NCBI GenBank assembly: GCA_029392055.1
Contig: CP113928.1
Coordinates: forward strand, 990,501-1,054,500
From: Leuconostocaceae bacterium ESL0723
GTDB taxonomy: Bacteria; Bacillota; Bacilli; Lactobacillales; Lactobacillaceae
Direction of reading: 5' to 3'
DNA: 64,000 bases
A model generated the notes under the pieces. The model was not told the DNA's origin and did no database searches. It saw nothing but the letters and a program-made list of their open reading frames with translations. The translations under genes and the position numbers were made by a program. Shown piece after piece: positions 55,175 through 63,707 of this stretch (within the stretch, counting starts at the first letter, position 1; every line of letters begins with the position of its first letter).

Positions 55175-55331
55175 GAGTAGGATCCCCCATTTGCTATTCT
55201 GCACAACTATATAACTGATTCAACTCTGCCTGGATTGCCCAAGCTAAAATTGTCAGGAAACTATGATTGCCGCCAATCTCTCCGAGCACTTGATGCAAAT
55301 CCCCATCGTAAAGCAAGCTTTAATCACCTGC

Positions 55332-55337
55332 ATTATA
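55332..55337 (-). promoter_or_regulatory. Probable pst operon -10 box
   Basis: TATAAT on the minus strand, just past the recA terminator, gives a leader of about 150 bases before pstS. The leader contains a small GATTG-GCGG-CAATC hairpin. No obvious Pho box is seen. Confidence 0.5.
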
Positions 55338-55369
55338 ACAAAAAGCACTGGCTATCAACCAGTGCTTTT
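55338..55369 (-). terminator. Terminator of recA
   Basis: Stem AGCACTGG/CCAGTGCT with a 7-base loop and T run on the minus strand, 16 bases after the recA stop. Confidence 0.9.
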
Positions 55370-55385
55370 CTAATATTTGGGTAAG

Positions 55386-56510
55386 TTAAATAATTGGTTC
55401 GTCAGTTAAATCGTCAAAACCAGTGTCAGGCTTATCCTGACTCTTGTCATCAGCCTGACCTTCTTCAGGGGCTGGCTCACCCGCATCATCACCAATACCA
55501 TAGGCCTGCCGGACCTTCTGATAAAGTTCTTCACGCAGGTCAGCGTGCTCAGGGTCATCCAGGTAATCCTTGGCCTTCTCACGACCCTGGCCAATCCGCT
55601 CACCTTCGTATGCGTACCAGGCCCCGGCCTTATCGATGATATCTTGGTCCACGGCCAGGTCCAAAATCTCTCCAGTCTGGGAAATTCCCTTACCGTACAT
55701 GATATCAACTTCAGCAACCTTAAAAGGTGGCGCAACCTTGTTCTTAACGACCTTGACCTTGGTTAGGTTTCCAGTGACATCAGTCCCATCCTTAATCTGG
55801 GTAGAACGACGCACTTCCAAACGGACCGTCGAGTAGAACTTCAGGGCCCGACCACCGGGCGTGGTTTCGGGATTACCAAACATCACGCCGACTTTTTCAC
55901 GAATCTGGTTAATGAAGATGGCAATCGTACCAGTCCGGTTCAAGGTACCAGCCAACTTACGCAGGGCCTGACTCATCAGACGGGCCTGCAGGCCGACGTG
56001 GGCATCCCCCATCTCCCCTTCAATTTCAACCCGGGGAACTAGGGCGGCCACCGAGTCAACCACAATCATGTCCACCGCACCAGACTGAACCAGGGCGTCG
56101 GCAATTTCCAGTCCCTGTTCACCAGTGTCCGGCTGGGAAAGTAGGAGCTCATCCTTTTTAACACCTAGGGCCTCGGCATACTTCACATCCAGGGCGTTTT
56201 CGGCATCGATATAAGCAGCCGTTCCACCCTGCTTTTGTACTTCGGCAACCGCGTGTAGGGCAATCGTCGTCTTACCAGAAGATTCTGGTCCATAGACTTC
56301 GATAATCCGTCCCTTAGGATAGCCACCGACACCCAAGGCAATATCCAACTTAACTGAGCCGGAAGGTACCGTGGCAATCTGGGTCGTGGCGTTGTCACCC
56401 AGGGTCATAATCGATCCCTTACCGAAGTTCTTCTCGATGCGTTTTAGGGCTTCGTTCAGGGCTGCCTGGCGACCATCCTGCTTATTTTTTGTATCTTTTT
56501 TAGCTACCAT
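55386..56510 (-). CDS. recA: Recombinase RecA
   Basis: Central recombination and SOS protein. 374 residues with Walker [10 protein letters not shown] near 73-81, [10 protein letters not shown] near 147, and an acidic D/E/P/Q-rich C-terminus. Preceded by a perfect LexA box. cinA, which commonly precedes recA in Firmicutes, is missing between pgsA and recA. Ends at its own terminator. Confidence 0.98.
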   Translation of the reverse strand: MVAKKDTKNKQDGRQAALNEALKRIEKNFGKGSIMTLGDNATTQIATVPSGSVKLDIALGVGGYPKGRIIEVYGPESSGKTTIALHAVAEVQKQGGTAAYIDAENALDVKYAEALGVKKDELLLSQPDTGEQGLEIADALVQSGAVDMIVVDSVAALVPRVEIEGEMGDAHVGLQARLMSQALRKLAGTLNRTGTIAIFINQIREKVGVMFGNPETTPGGRALKFYSTVRLEVRRSTQIKDGTDVTGNLTKVKVVKNKVAPPFKVAEVDIMYGKGISQTGEILDLAVDQDIIDKAGAWYAYEGERIGQGREKAKDYLDDPEHADLREELYQKVRQAYGIGDDAGEPAPEEGQADDKSQDKPDTGFDDLTDEPII

Positions 56511-56541
56511 GTGGCTTCAAACTCCTTATAATCTAAGCAAT

Positions 56542-56570
56542 AGTTTACCGTTTTCAATTAGCAAAAGCAA
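56542..56570 (-). promoter_or_regulatory. recA promoter
   Basis: On the minus strand TTGCTT (56570-56565), 17 bases, TAAACT (56547-56542); the LexA box ends 8 bases upstream of the -35. Confidence 0.7.
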
Positions 56571-56578
56571 GCACAATT

Positions 56579-56592
56579 CGAACATTTGTTCG
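56579..56592. promoter_or_regulatory. LexA (SOS) box of recA
   Basis: Perfect palindrome CGAACATTTGTTCG, matching the Gram-positive LexA/DinR consensus CGAACNNNNGTTCG, placed before the recA promoter. Confidence 0.92.
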
Positions 56593-56621
56593 CCATCTTT
56601 TCGCTTACATTTCTTTATACG

Positions 56622-56644
56622 AAAAAAGCGCTTAAAGCGCTTTT
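56622..56644 (-). terminator. Terminator of the M16-rodZ-pgsA operon
   Basis: Stem AAAAGCGC/GCGCTTTT with a 5-base loop and T run on the minus strand, overlapping the pgsA stop. Confidence 0.85.
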
Positions 56645-57233
56645 ACAGTCCATCATGAAAAACTTGTCGGTTCTGCCAGAAGTAATCAAAGCCAGAATAA
56701 ACGGTAAAGATTACCGCCACCCAAAGGAGGACCGCCCCGATTGGAAAATGAATCAAGGCAAAGGGCCAGTTACCCAGGTACAAAAACAGGATGGCAAACA
56801 TCTGGGAAAAGGTTTTAATTTTGCCAGGCATGGCAGCGGCTAAGACCTTACCATTGTTTTCAACAATCAAGGTCCTTAGGCCGGTTACAGCCAGTTCACG
56901 AATCACAATAATGGCCGTCATCCAGGCCGGCACGACATCAAAGGCCGTCAAGTAAATCAAAGCCGTCATCACCAGCAACTTATCGGCCAGGGGATCGGCA
57001 AACTTACCAAAGTTAGTCACCAAATGGTGCCGCCGGGCAATCTGACCGTCCAAAAAGTCCGTAATCGAGGCCACGGCAAAGACAATCGCCGCCAGTAACC
57101 AGTTCACCGGCAAGGCAAAGTGGTCACTGGCCATGATTGGCCAACCGTAAGGAACCGTCAGCAGGAGCATGAAGACTGGAATTAAAAATATCCGAAAAAC
57201 CGTTAATTTATTAGGTAGGTTCATGAGACTCAC
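56643..57233 (-). CDS. pgsA: CDP-diacylglycerol--glycerol-3-phosphate 3-phosphatidyltransferase
   Basis: Commits CDP-DAG to phosphatidylglycerol. 196 residues, several membrane helices and a complete CDP-alcohol motif DGQIARRHHLVTNFGKFAD near 63-81, continuing to DPLAD. Start overlaps the rodZ stop (ATGA). Confidence 0.96.
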   Translation of the reverse strand: MSLMNLPNKLTVFRIFLIPVFMLLLTVPYGWPIMASDHFALPVNWLLAAIVFAVASITDFLDGQIARRHHLVTNFGKFADPLADKLLVMTALIYLTAFDVVPAWMTAIIVIRELAVTGLRTLIVENNGKVLAAAMPGKIKTFSQMFAILFLYLGNWPFALIHFPIGAVLLWVAVIFTVYSGFDYFWQNRQVFHDGL

Positions 57234-58093
57234 TTATTGAAGTTAAAGAGGACATACCAGAGGCTTGGCGTTGGGTTAGGTAAATCTGGTACGGAAACAG
57301 GCTGATCATCTAAGGTCAAAGTAGCATTCGAAATGATGCTTACTTGCACGTTAACCGCCGTAGTACCGGCTGGAATATCAACCGTCTTTTCAGTATTTGC
57401 TGGTACCCACTGGTTAAACAAAATCTTGCTAGTTGCGTCATTAACCTTCACAGTCGTACCGGCGTTTTGTCCCTTAATAACCAGCTTGTGGGCCTTGCTT
57501 TGCTGACCAGCTAAGTTATAAGTAGTCAAGCTCTGACTGGTGTTAGTCGTTGGCTTACCCAACTTCAACTCGTCCTTCTTTGATGAAGATGAGGCTGAGC
57601 TAGAAGACTTTGAAACTGATGAGGATGAGACCTGGACATCATTTTGACCCGAGTCCTGGTTGTTCTGGTTAGATACCAGGACAATCACTAGCCAAACAAT
57701 CAACAAGAAGACTACCACGCCAATGGCAATCCAAATTTTAGGAAGCCAACCCATCAGCTGAGCCTTGACTGACTGAGTGTGGTCAACCCCAGCTCGCACA
57801 ACCCCGTCATCATCCCGGTGGGCGTGACTGAGGTCACCAGTGTGAACTAGTGGACTGTCATCGGTCTCGCCGATGAGTTCATCTGGGTTGAGTCCTAGGA
57901 CCCGCGCATACTGCCGAATAAAGGCCCGGACATAGAACTCACCGGGCAGGGCTGCAAAGTCGCCGGCTTCCAACGACTTTAAGTAGTGTAACTGAATCTT
58001 GGTGGCGGCACTGACATCATTCAGCGACATCCCCTTCTCTTTCCGGGCTGCCTTTAGGCGCTCACCAATTTCAGCTGATAATCCTTCTGTCAT
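57230..58093 (-). CDS. rodZ: RodZ/YmfM-like cell-shape protein
   Basis: 287 residues: an N-terminal Cro-type HTH (GERLKAARKEKGMSLNDVSA near 11-30), a basic region, one membrane helix near 121-143, a Ser-rich linker and an extracytoplasmic DUF4115-like domain to the C-terminus. RodZ links MreB to the wall machinery; mreC and mreD lie 5 kb away. Follows the M16 pair, the conserved order. Confidence 0.9.
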   Translation of the reverse strand: MTEGLSAEIGERLKAARKEKGMSLNDVSAATKIQLHYLKSLEAGDFAALPGEFYVRAFIRQYARVLGLNPDELIGETDDSPLVHTGDLSHAHRDDDGVVRAGVDHTQSVKAQLMGWLPKIWIAIGVVVFLLIVWLVIVLVSNQNNQDSGQNDVQVSSSSVSKSSSSASSSSKKDELKLGKPTTNTSQSLTTYNLAGQQSKAHKLVIKGQNAGTTVKVNDATSKILFNQWVPANTEKTVDIPAGTTAVNVQVSIISNATLTLDDQPVSVPDLPNPTPSLWYVLFNFNK

Positions 58094-58104
58094 AACTTCT
58101 CCGC

Positions 58105-59379
58105 TTACGATTTAATAATGTACTGGACCACGACAGGCTGGGACAAGATTTCGTCGGCCAGCCCCTCCAGGTCAGTAAAATTGATTTCTTTTAACAGATT
58201 AATTTTATCAAAGAGGCCCACGCCAAACAAGCTCTGGTCACCCCTTAGGGCAATTTGTTCCAGGCTGTTGAGCCTTTGAACGGTCTCGCCCAAACTGGCT
58301 GTCTTCAGCCGGCTAAATCCAGCTGCCAAAGTGGGCAAAACTGTCTGGTAGTCAGCCAACCGTTCCCGAATGGCCTGGGCCAGCTGATTGACATCAACGC
58401 TCTCACCATAAAAACTCAAATACTGGTAGGGACCCATCAAAGTGTACTCACTATCCAAGCCGTTATCGACCAGGCCACGCTGGTAAAGGTCCTGGTACCA
58501 GTCGGTTTGCTCGCCAAATAAAAGATCCAACAATAAATTAGCAGCTAAAACCCGCTGACTGGCTACCGGGCCAGTCAGATTTAAACTAGGCAGGCGCACG
58601 CCTAAAGCCAACTTGGGCCGACTCACTGGGTAATGGCCGACCTGTTTAGTCTGACCAACCGGTGGTAAGTCAGACTGCCAGGCCGGTTGCGCAGTCACTG
58701 TTCCAGGGGCAATCTTAGCCTGACTGGCTTCAATGGCTGGCACCAACTCATCAGCATCAAAATTACCGACCACGGTCAGTTGTAGGTTTCTGGGCTGGTA
58801 AAAGGCTGCATAAACCTGGTAAAGCAGGTCCGGGGTGATGTCTTGGAGTGAATTTAGGTCACCGGCTATATCTTCGGCCAGGGGGCTATTAGGGTACAGC
58901 AAACCCATTAGACCCATGTAGAGATGCCAGTCGCTGTCATCGGCATACATTTGAATTTCTTGACCGATGATACCACGTTCCCGGGCCACATTTTCCTCGG
59001 TGAAAACTGGCCGCTGCACAAAGTCGAGCAGGTGGACCACGTTTTCAGTCACCGCTTGGGTGGTCGTAAAATAATAGCTGGTTTGATACGCATTGGTAAA
59101 GGCGTTCGCATCAGCGCCTAACTGACCAAATTTGACCATAGCGTCCTCATCGCCTTGGTCAAAGAGCTTATGTTCCAAAAAGTGGGCCGTCCCCGCGGGA
59201 ATCTTGGTCAGACCATTTTTAGCATCAACCAGGCTGGTATTGAGGGCACCAATTTTAGCAGTCACAACGCCGACCGTACCGTGGTAACTAGGTTTTGGAA
59301 TTAGCGTAACTGACAGGCCATTAGGCATTACTTGTTCAATTAGCCGTTCGCCAATTTCGGGATAGTTTTTCTCAATCAT
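58105..59379 (-). CDS. M16-family zinc peptidase, YmfH type (catalytic partner)
   Basis: 424 residues with the inverted zinc motif HFLEH near 67-71 and the downstream glutamate region NAFTNAYQTSYYF. In the usual pair, this is the active subunit. The substrate is unknown; such pairs resemble peptide-processing or pheromone-related proteases. Its start overlaps the partner gene by 8 bases. Confidence 0.88.
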   Translation of the reverse strand: MIEKNYPEIGERLIEQVMPNGLSVTLIPKPSYHGTVGVVTAKIGALNTSLVDAKNGLTKIPAGTAHFLEHKLFDQGDEDAMVKFGQLGADANAFTNAYQTSYYFTTTQAVTENVVHLLDFVQRPVFTEENVARERGIIGQEIQMYADDSDWHLYMGLMGLLYPNSPLAEDIAGDLNSLQDITPDLLYQVYAAFYQPRNLQLTVVGNFDADELVPAIEASQAKIAPGTVTAQPAWQSDLPPVGQTKQVGHYPVSRPKLALGVRLPSLNLTGPVASQRVLAANLLLDLLFGEQTDWYQDLYQRGLVDNGLDSEYTLMGPYQYLSFYGESVDVNQLAQAIRERLADYQTVLPTLAAGFSRLKTASLGETVQRLNSLEQIALRGDQSLFGVGLFDKINLLKEINFTDLEGLADEILSQPVVVQYIIKS

Positions 59380-60637
59380 AATCTTTGGGTATTAAGGTGT
59401 ACTGACCGCGCAACTTGAGCTGCTTGGCCAAATTCGAAACATCGTCTGCCGTCACATTTTCAACTGCTTGAACCCACTCTTGTGGGGATAGCTGAGTAGA
59501 AACCAGGTCACGGAGGTAGGCCCGTTTAACCAACAAGCTTGGCGAATCCAACTGACTGAGATAATCATTAATCAAGGCCCGCTTAGCTTCTGCTAACGTG
59601 GTCAGACTGGACTCTCCCTCAGCTAGTTGGTCAATGATTGCCACGACTTCTTCTTGAACCGGACCCACTTGATCAGGGGCTACGCCGGCCACTAAGGTTA
59701 GCATACCCAAGTCATAACGCCAGTAGGTATAAATCATGTAAGCTAGCGAATTTTGTTCACGGACAGTTAAAAACAGGGCTGACAGGGGTCCCCCACCCAG
59801 AATCATATTTAAAACCTGGGCGGCAAAGCGCTGCTTACTGCCAGGTGCGACTGTTAGGTCGTAACTCTGGGTCAAAACCGCCTGACTAAGTTCAGCCTGA
59901 TTGCCCTGTGAAATTACTGGCTGTTCGAAATCCTGGGCATGGTACCAAGGTACCAAATCAACCTGACGGCCCCCAAGGGACAAGCCGCGCGACCAGTCGG
60001 CAACCGTTTCCTGGTCGACGTCCCCGGCCACGACAACGGTAACCCGGTCGTTGGCGACCATTTCCTCGTAAGCGCGCTTAACTGCTGTTAGGGTTAGGGC
60101 AGCCACTTCATCGCGGTTACCCAAGGCAGAATCTTTCAGGGCTGCATCAGGCAAAACCTGCTGGCGTAACCGACTTAAAGCCAGGCGGACCGTGTCATCA
60201 GCAATGGCGTCCAAATCACTGAGCAAGGCTGCTTGCTCGGTTTTAAAGACTGCTTTGTAAACCGTTTCCTTATCAAAAATCGGGTGGAAAACCATCTCGG
60301 CCATAAAATCTAGGCACGCCCTTAAATAGTCATTCCCCTCACCGACGTATGTTGGCTGGGTAAATTGCAGGCCAAACTGGACCTGGTGCACCTGACCAAC
60401 CCGGCTAACATCGGTTTGATACTGGGCACCTGCTAAGTCAATCAGACGCTGGGCAACCACCTTTTGACTAGGATACTGGTCAGCACTGGCCGCCATCACA
60501 TACGAAAGCAGGGCCCGGACACTGGCAGATTGGGGCTGGGCAGCCGTACTAAAGTTGATGCCAACCTGAATGGTCTTAAATTGCTGGCTGGGCAAATATT
60601 TCAAGTTGACACCGCCAGCCAGGGGAATCGTTGACAT
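59372..60637 (-). CDS. M16-family protein, YmfF type (non-catalytic partner)
   Basis: About 421 residues of M16 fold without an HxxEH motif, so it is probably the inactive half of the heterodimer. C-terminal repeat LIPK and SLAYMIYTY near 330 are recognisable. ATG 60637 with GAGGA nine bases upstream; a TTG at 60652 would add five residues. Followed by the catalytic partner. A terminator and the SBP gene lie beyond the other side. Confidence 0.85.
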   Translation of the reverse strand: MSTIPLAGGVNLKYLPSQQFKTIQVGINFSTAAQPQSASVRALLSYVMAASADQYPSQKVVAQRLIDLAGAQYQTDVSRVGQVHQVQFGLQFTQPTYVGEGNDYLRACLDFMAEMVFHPIFDKETVYKAVFKTEQAALLSDLDAIADDTVRLALSRLRQQVLPDAALKDSALGNRDEVAALTLTAVKRAYEEMVANDRVTVVVAGDVDQETVADWSRGLSLGGRQVDLVPWYHAQDFEQPVISQGNQAELSQAVLTQSYDLTVAPGSKQRFAAQVLNMILGGGPLSALFLTVREQNSLAYMIYTYWRYDLGMLTLVAGVAPDQVGPVQEEVVAIIDQLAEGESSLTTLAEAKRALINDYLSQLDSPSLLVKRAYLRDLVSTQLSPQEWVQAVENVTADDVSNLAKQLKLRGQYTLIPKDYD

Positions 60638-60705
60638 GGTAAAAATCCTCAATTCTCAGACATACGAAAATAATAACCGGTCTATCATACCACCTTTTCT
60701 AGAAA

Positions 60706-60731
60706 TTAAAAAAAGCCCCATAGGGCTTTTT
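60706..60731 (-). terminator. Terminator of the amino-acid ABC operon
   Basis: Stem AGCCC/GGGCT with a 4-base loop and a long T run on the minus strand, 3 bases after the SBP stop. Confidence 0.88.
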
Positions 60732-60733
60732 AA

Positions 60734-61564
60734 TCAGCTACCAAACCACTTGGTTTCCAACTGCTTGGTGGTACCGTCTTTACGCAACTTGGTTAACTGC
60801 TCGTTAACGGCCTTGCGTAGGCCGGGATCAGTTTTACGGAAACCGACCACATCCTGTTGGGCTGGGAAACCACCGGTGGTAATTTGATAATCATCGGGGT
60901 TATCCTGGTGACTAATGTAGTAACGGGCGTAGTCTTCATCGACCAACAGTCCCTGAATCCGACCGGCACTCAAGTCGTTGAAGGCCTTGTCATAGGTGTC
61001 ATAACCGACTGCCTTATTATCCTGAATATACTTTTTCAAAATATCAGGGTTCTGGTTAAGGGCATCATCCCCACTAGAACCAGTCTGATCCCCAAGGATT
61101 TTGCCAGACATATCCGCAAAGGAGTTAATGTTATTCTTCTTTAACGAAACCACGACCTGGGTAGCCTTGTGGTAAGGATTTGAGAAGGCCACCTTCTTGG
61201 CCCGGTCCGGCGTAGCGGTATAACCGTTCCAGATGGCATCGATGTTGCCTGTGTTGAGCTCGTTTTCCTTCATCGACCAGTCAATTGGCTGCCACTTGAC
61301 CTTAATGCCCAGGTTCTTAAAGACGGCATTGGCCAGGTCAACATCAAAGCCGACAATCTTACCGGAATCATCCCGAAAGCCCATGGGCACAAAGGTATCA
61401 TCCAGGCCGATGGTAATCTGCTTATCCTTTTGGATTCGGTCCCAGCCAGCATTTTGACCGCCGCTGCCCTTGCCACGCAGGCCAAAGGACAACCAGGCTA
61501 CCAGAAGGACCACGGCCGCAATCACGACCGTGTTAACGACTATCTTCTTTTTTTGCATCGTCAT
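60734..61564 (-). CDS. Polar amino-acid (probably histidine) ABC substrate-binding protein without a lipobox
   Basis: 276 residues: basic N-terminus, hydrophobic helix about 9-27, then a periplasmic-binding-type 3 domain with FVPMGFRDDSGKIVGFDVDLA near 60-80, NGYTATPDRAKKVAFSNPY and VVGFRK. No cysteine follows the helix, so it is anchored by the helix rather than lipidated. ATG 61564 overlaps the ATPase stop (ATGA). The T-box upstream points to histidine. Same layout as the PstS here. Confidence 0.9.
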   Translation of the reverse strand: MTMQKKKIVVNTVVIAAVVLLVAWLSFGLRGKGSGGQNAGWDRIQKDKQITIGLDDTFVPMGFRDDSGKIVGFDVDLANAVFKNLGIKVKWQPIDWSMKENELNTGNIDAIWNGYTATPDRAKKVAFSNPYHKATQVVVSLKKNNINSFADMSGKILGDQTGSSGDDALNQNPDILKKYIQDNKAVGYDTYDKAFNDLSAGRIQGLLVDEDYARYYISHQDNPDDYQITTGGFPAQQDVVGFRKTDPGLRKAVNEQLTKLRKDGTTKQLETKWFGS

Positions 61565-62202
61565 ACGCGGGCAACCTCCTTAGCAAAGTCAAACACGCGG
61601 TCTGAAATCTCTTCGGCAAAGGGCTGGTCGTGGGTGATGACTACCTGGGTCACCCCCTGGTCCTTTAAAGTCTTAATGACTTCGGCGACCTGCCCAGTTG
61701 ATACCTCATCCAGGCCACTAGTGGGCTCATCATAGGCAATAATCTGGGGCTTCATCGCTAAGGCACGGGCAATGGCAACTCGCTGCTTTTGCCCACCCGA
61801 TAACTGGTAAGGGTAAAGGTCGGCCTTGTCGGCCATCCCCAAAGTGGTTAACAGGGAACGGGCCTCTTTTTGACTTTCAGCGGCGCTGAGCTTATTGACG
61901 TTAATCGGTGCCAGGGTAATGTTACCCATGACCGTGTAATTCGGAAAAAGATTAAAGTCCTGGAAAATCAGGCCAATCTTATTTTGCAGGTCACGCCCTT
62001 CCTGGTTAACCAGCTGGCCGTCAATGAAAATGTCACCGCTGTCAGCCGGTTCGATCCCAGTCATGATTTTTAATAAGGTGGTTTTTCCAATCCCAGATGG
62101 ACCGACAATACTGAGGACTTCGCCCTGGTGAACCTGTAAATCTAGGTCCTGGAAAATAATGTTATCGCCGTAAGACTTCGTTAATGACTTAATTTCTAAC
62201 AT
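61561..62202 (-). CDS. Amino-acid ABC transporter ATPase
   Basis: 213 residues with Walker A GPSGIGKTTLL near 33, signature LSGGQKQRVAIARAL near 131 and Walker B IAYDEPTSGLD near 157. Short polar-amino-acid transporter ATPase class. Follows the permease by 3 bases. Confidence 0.94.
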   Translation of the reverse strand: MLEIKSLTKSYGDNIIFQDLDLQVHQGEVLSIVGPSGIGKTTLLKIMTGIEPADSGDIFIDGQLVNQEGRDLQNKIGLIFQDFNLFPNYTVMGNITLAPINVNKLSAAESQKEARSLLTTLGMADKADLYPYQLSGGQKQRVAIARALAMKPQIIAYDEPTSGLDEVSTGQVAEVIKTLKDQGVTQVVITHDQPFAEEISDRVFDFAKEVARV

Positions 62203-62205
62203 AGC

Positions 62206-62847
62206 TTACCTCCAAACCGACAGGCGCGTCTCGTAACGCCGTAACAACAGGGTAACTAGACCGGTCATGGCTAAGTACAAGATACCAACCAAGAGATAAG
62301 GAATCAGGGTCACATCACGACTAGCGGCGATGTTACCGGCCCGGAGAATATCACCCAAACCAATGACATAAATCAGGGACGTGTCCTTGACCAGGTTGAC
62401 CGCTTCATTACCAAAGGAAGGCACCACAATCTTAACCACCTGGGGTAGGATAATCTTAAAGAAGGTCTGCCGGCGACTAAAGCCTAAAACCTTAGCGGCG
62501 TCATACTGACCTTCTGGAATGGCCTGCAAGCCACCACGGAAAATCTCGGCCAGGTAGGCAGCGTAGTTAATAATAAAGGCAATCACGGCCGCTTCAAAGC
62601 GGGGGAAGGTAATGCCCACCATGCTCAGGCCGTAGTAGATAAAGATCAACTGCAGCAGTAAGGGCGTGCCCCGCATAACCCAGATATAGGCGTTTAAAAT
62701 CCAACGAATGGAAAAATATGGGGACCGTAATCCCAGGGATACCAAGATACCCAATGGGATGGAACCCACCAGCGTAATAAAGAAGACCCCAAGGGTATAT
62801 TTCAAACCGGATAAAATACCCGGTAAAATTTGAATAATATAGTTCAT
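62206..62847 (-). CDS. Amino-acid ABC transporter permease
   Basis: 213 residues of the HisM/GlnP class: about five membrane helices and the permease loop FRGGLQAIPEGQYDAAKVLGFS near 103-124. First gene after the T-box leader, preceded by AAGGCAAGG-type ribosome site. Operon order permease, ATPase, binding protein. Confidence 0.93.
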   Translation of the reverse strand: MNYIIQILPGILSGLKYTLGVFFITLVGSIPLGILVSLGLRSPYFSIRWILNAYIWVMRGTPLLLQLIFIYYGLSMVGITFPRFEAAVIAFIINYAAYLAEIFRGGLQAIPEGQYDAAKVLGFSRRQTFFKIILPQVVKIVVPSFGNEAVNLVKDTSLIYVIGLGDILRAGNIAASRDVTLIPYLLVGILYLAMTGLVTLLLRRYETRLSVWR

Positions 62848-62886
62848 AAACTTTTCCCACCTTGCCTTAAAGTGAGCCGGCGATAC

Positions 62887-63142
62887 AAAAAACGCCCTCT
62901 AGGTAGCTAACTACCTAGAGGGCGTTTTAACGCGGTCCCACCTCATTTTTGCCAACTCATCACTGAGCGGCCTCATTCAGTCACTTGACTGCGTGCGTTA
63001 ACGGGCACCACCGTCATGGCCTACTGACTTCAGCCACCCACTCGTAGATGTGGTTCATTTAAAACCGGGGCTTACTCACAATCACCGCAAGCTTCCTGAA
63101 ACCCAGCTAAAAATTACTCTTCTACTCAACGTTTTAAATATG
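62887..63142 (-). promoter_or_regulatory. T-box riboswitch, predicted specifier CAC (tRNA-His)
   Basis: The 295-base leader carries the conserved T-box GGTGGGACCGCG at 62942-62931. The antiterminator pairs GAGG/CCTC and GCG/CGC around bulge TGGGACC, and competes with a 14-bp terminator (62893-62924) followed by six T. Stem I shows GCTTGC/GTAAGC around GGTGATTGTGA and a loop GAAC-CAC-A with specifier CAC at 63052-63050. The bulge UGGG predicts discriminator C73, found on bacterial tRNA-His. Uncharged tRNA-His should stop termination and switch on the transporter. Confidence 0.92.
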
Positions 63143-63148
63143 ACCCTA

Positions 63149-63176
63149 ATTATACAAAGTCAGCTAAACTTGTCAA
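63149..63176 (-). promoter_or_regulatory. Promoter of the T-box/ABC transporter operon
   Basis: Consensus TTGACA (63176-63171), 16 bases, TATAAT (63154-63149) on the minus strand, immediately after the mreD stop; predicted start about 63142. Confidence 0.88.
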
Positions 63177-63179
63177 GGT

Positions 63180-63704
63180 TTAGGACAGCTTTTGGAAAAA
63201 CGACCAAGTTGGATAATAGCCCAAGGCCGCCAGGGCTAAGTTCAAGATCGCCGTTGGCAGCACCTCAAAGGTCAAAAAGGAGGTCAGGCTAATATCGGCA
63301 ATGTTAATGATAAAACCGGTAACATAAGTCACAACCAGGTAGGTCACCAACCCAATCAAAAAGAGCAAAAGACCACTCATCATCCGCTCATCAAAGAAGG
63401 AACGTAGTTGATACATCAAAACCGTACTAGCCAGGTAGGCCACCGTGTAAGTGCCAATAAAACCGGTGTAATAAATATCAAAGAGTAAGCCAATCCCGAC
63501 CACATAAACCCAGTAAGGACCCAGGTTTGTGGCCTCAAACTGGATGGCATAAAAGAGCCAGATTAAAGTCAAAGTTGGCAGAATATGCAGCGGAAAATGG
63601 GTAAAAATCGGCCCCATGCTGGCCATCAAATCCCCATCCACAAACAAGAAGAGCAACAGGACGACCGGGTAGATTAATTTAAATTTTAAAAATCGCCAGG
63701 CCAT
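63180..63704 (-). CDS. mreD: Rod shape-determining protein MreD
   Basis: 174 residues, about five to six hydrophobic helices, the family size and the position after mreC. It anchors MreC and the elongasome. Sequence conservation is weak, so the call leans on the mreC neighbour. Ends directly in the T-box promoter; the T-box terminator can stop readthrough. minC and minD, common next genes, are absent. Confidence 0.88.
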   Translation of the reverse strand: MAWRFLKFKLIYPVVLLLFLFVDGDLMASMGPIFTHFPLHILPTLTLIWLFYAIQFEATNLGPYWVYVVGIGLLFDIYYTGFIGTYTVAYLASTVLMYQLRSFFDERMMSGLLLFLIGLVTYLVVTYVTGFIINIADISLTSFLTFEVLPTAILNLALAALGYYPTWSFFQKLS

Positions 63705-63707
63705 ACA

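Noticed and set aside
62893-62924. Simple terminator upstream of the amino acid permease
   Set aside because: It is the attenuator of a complete T-box leader, so it was reported as part of that element.
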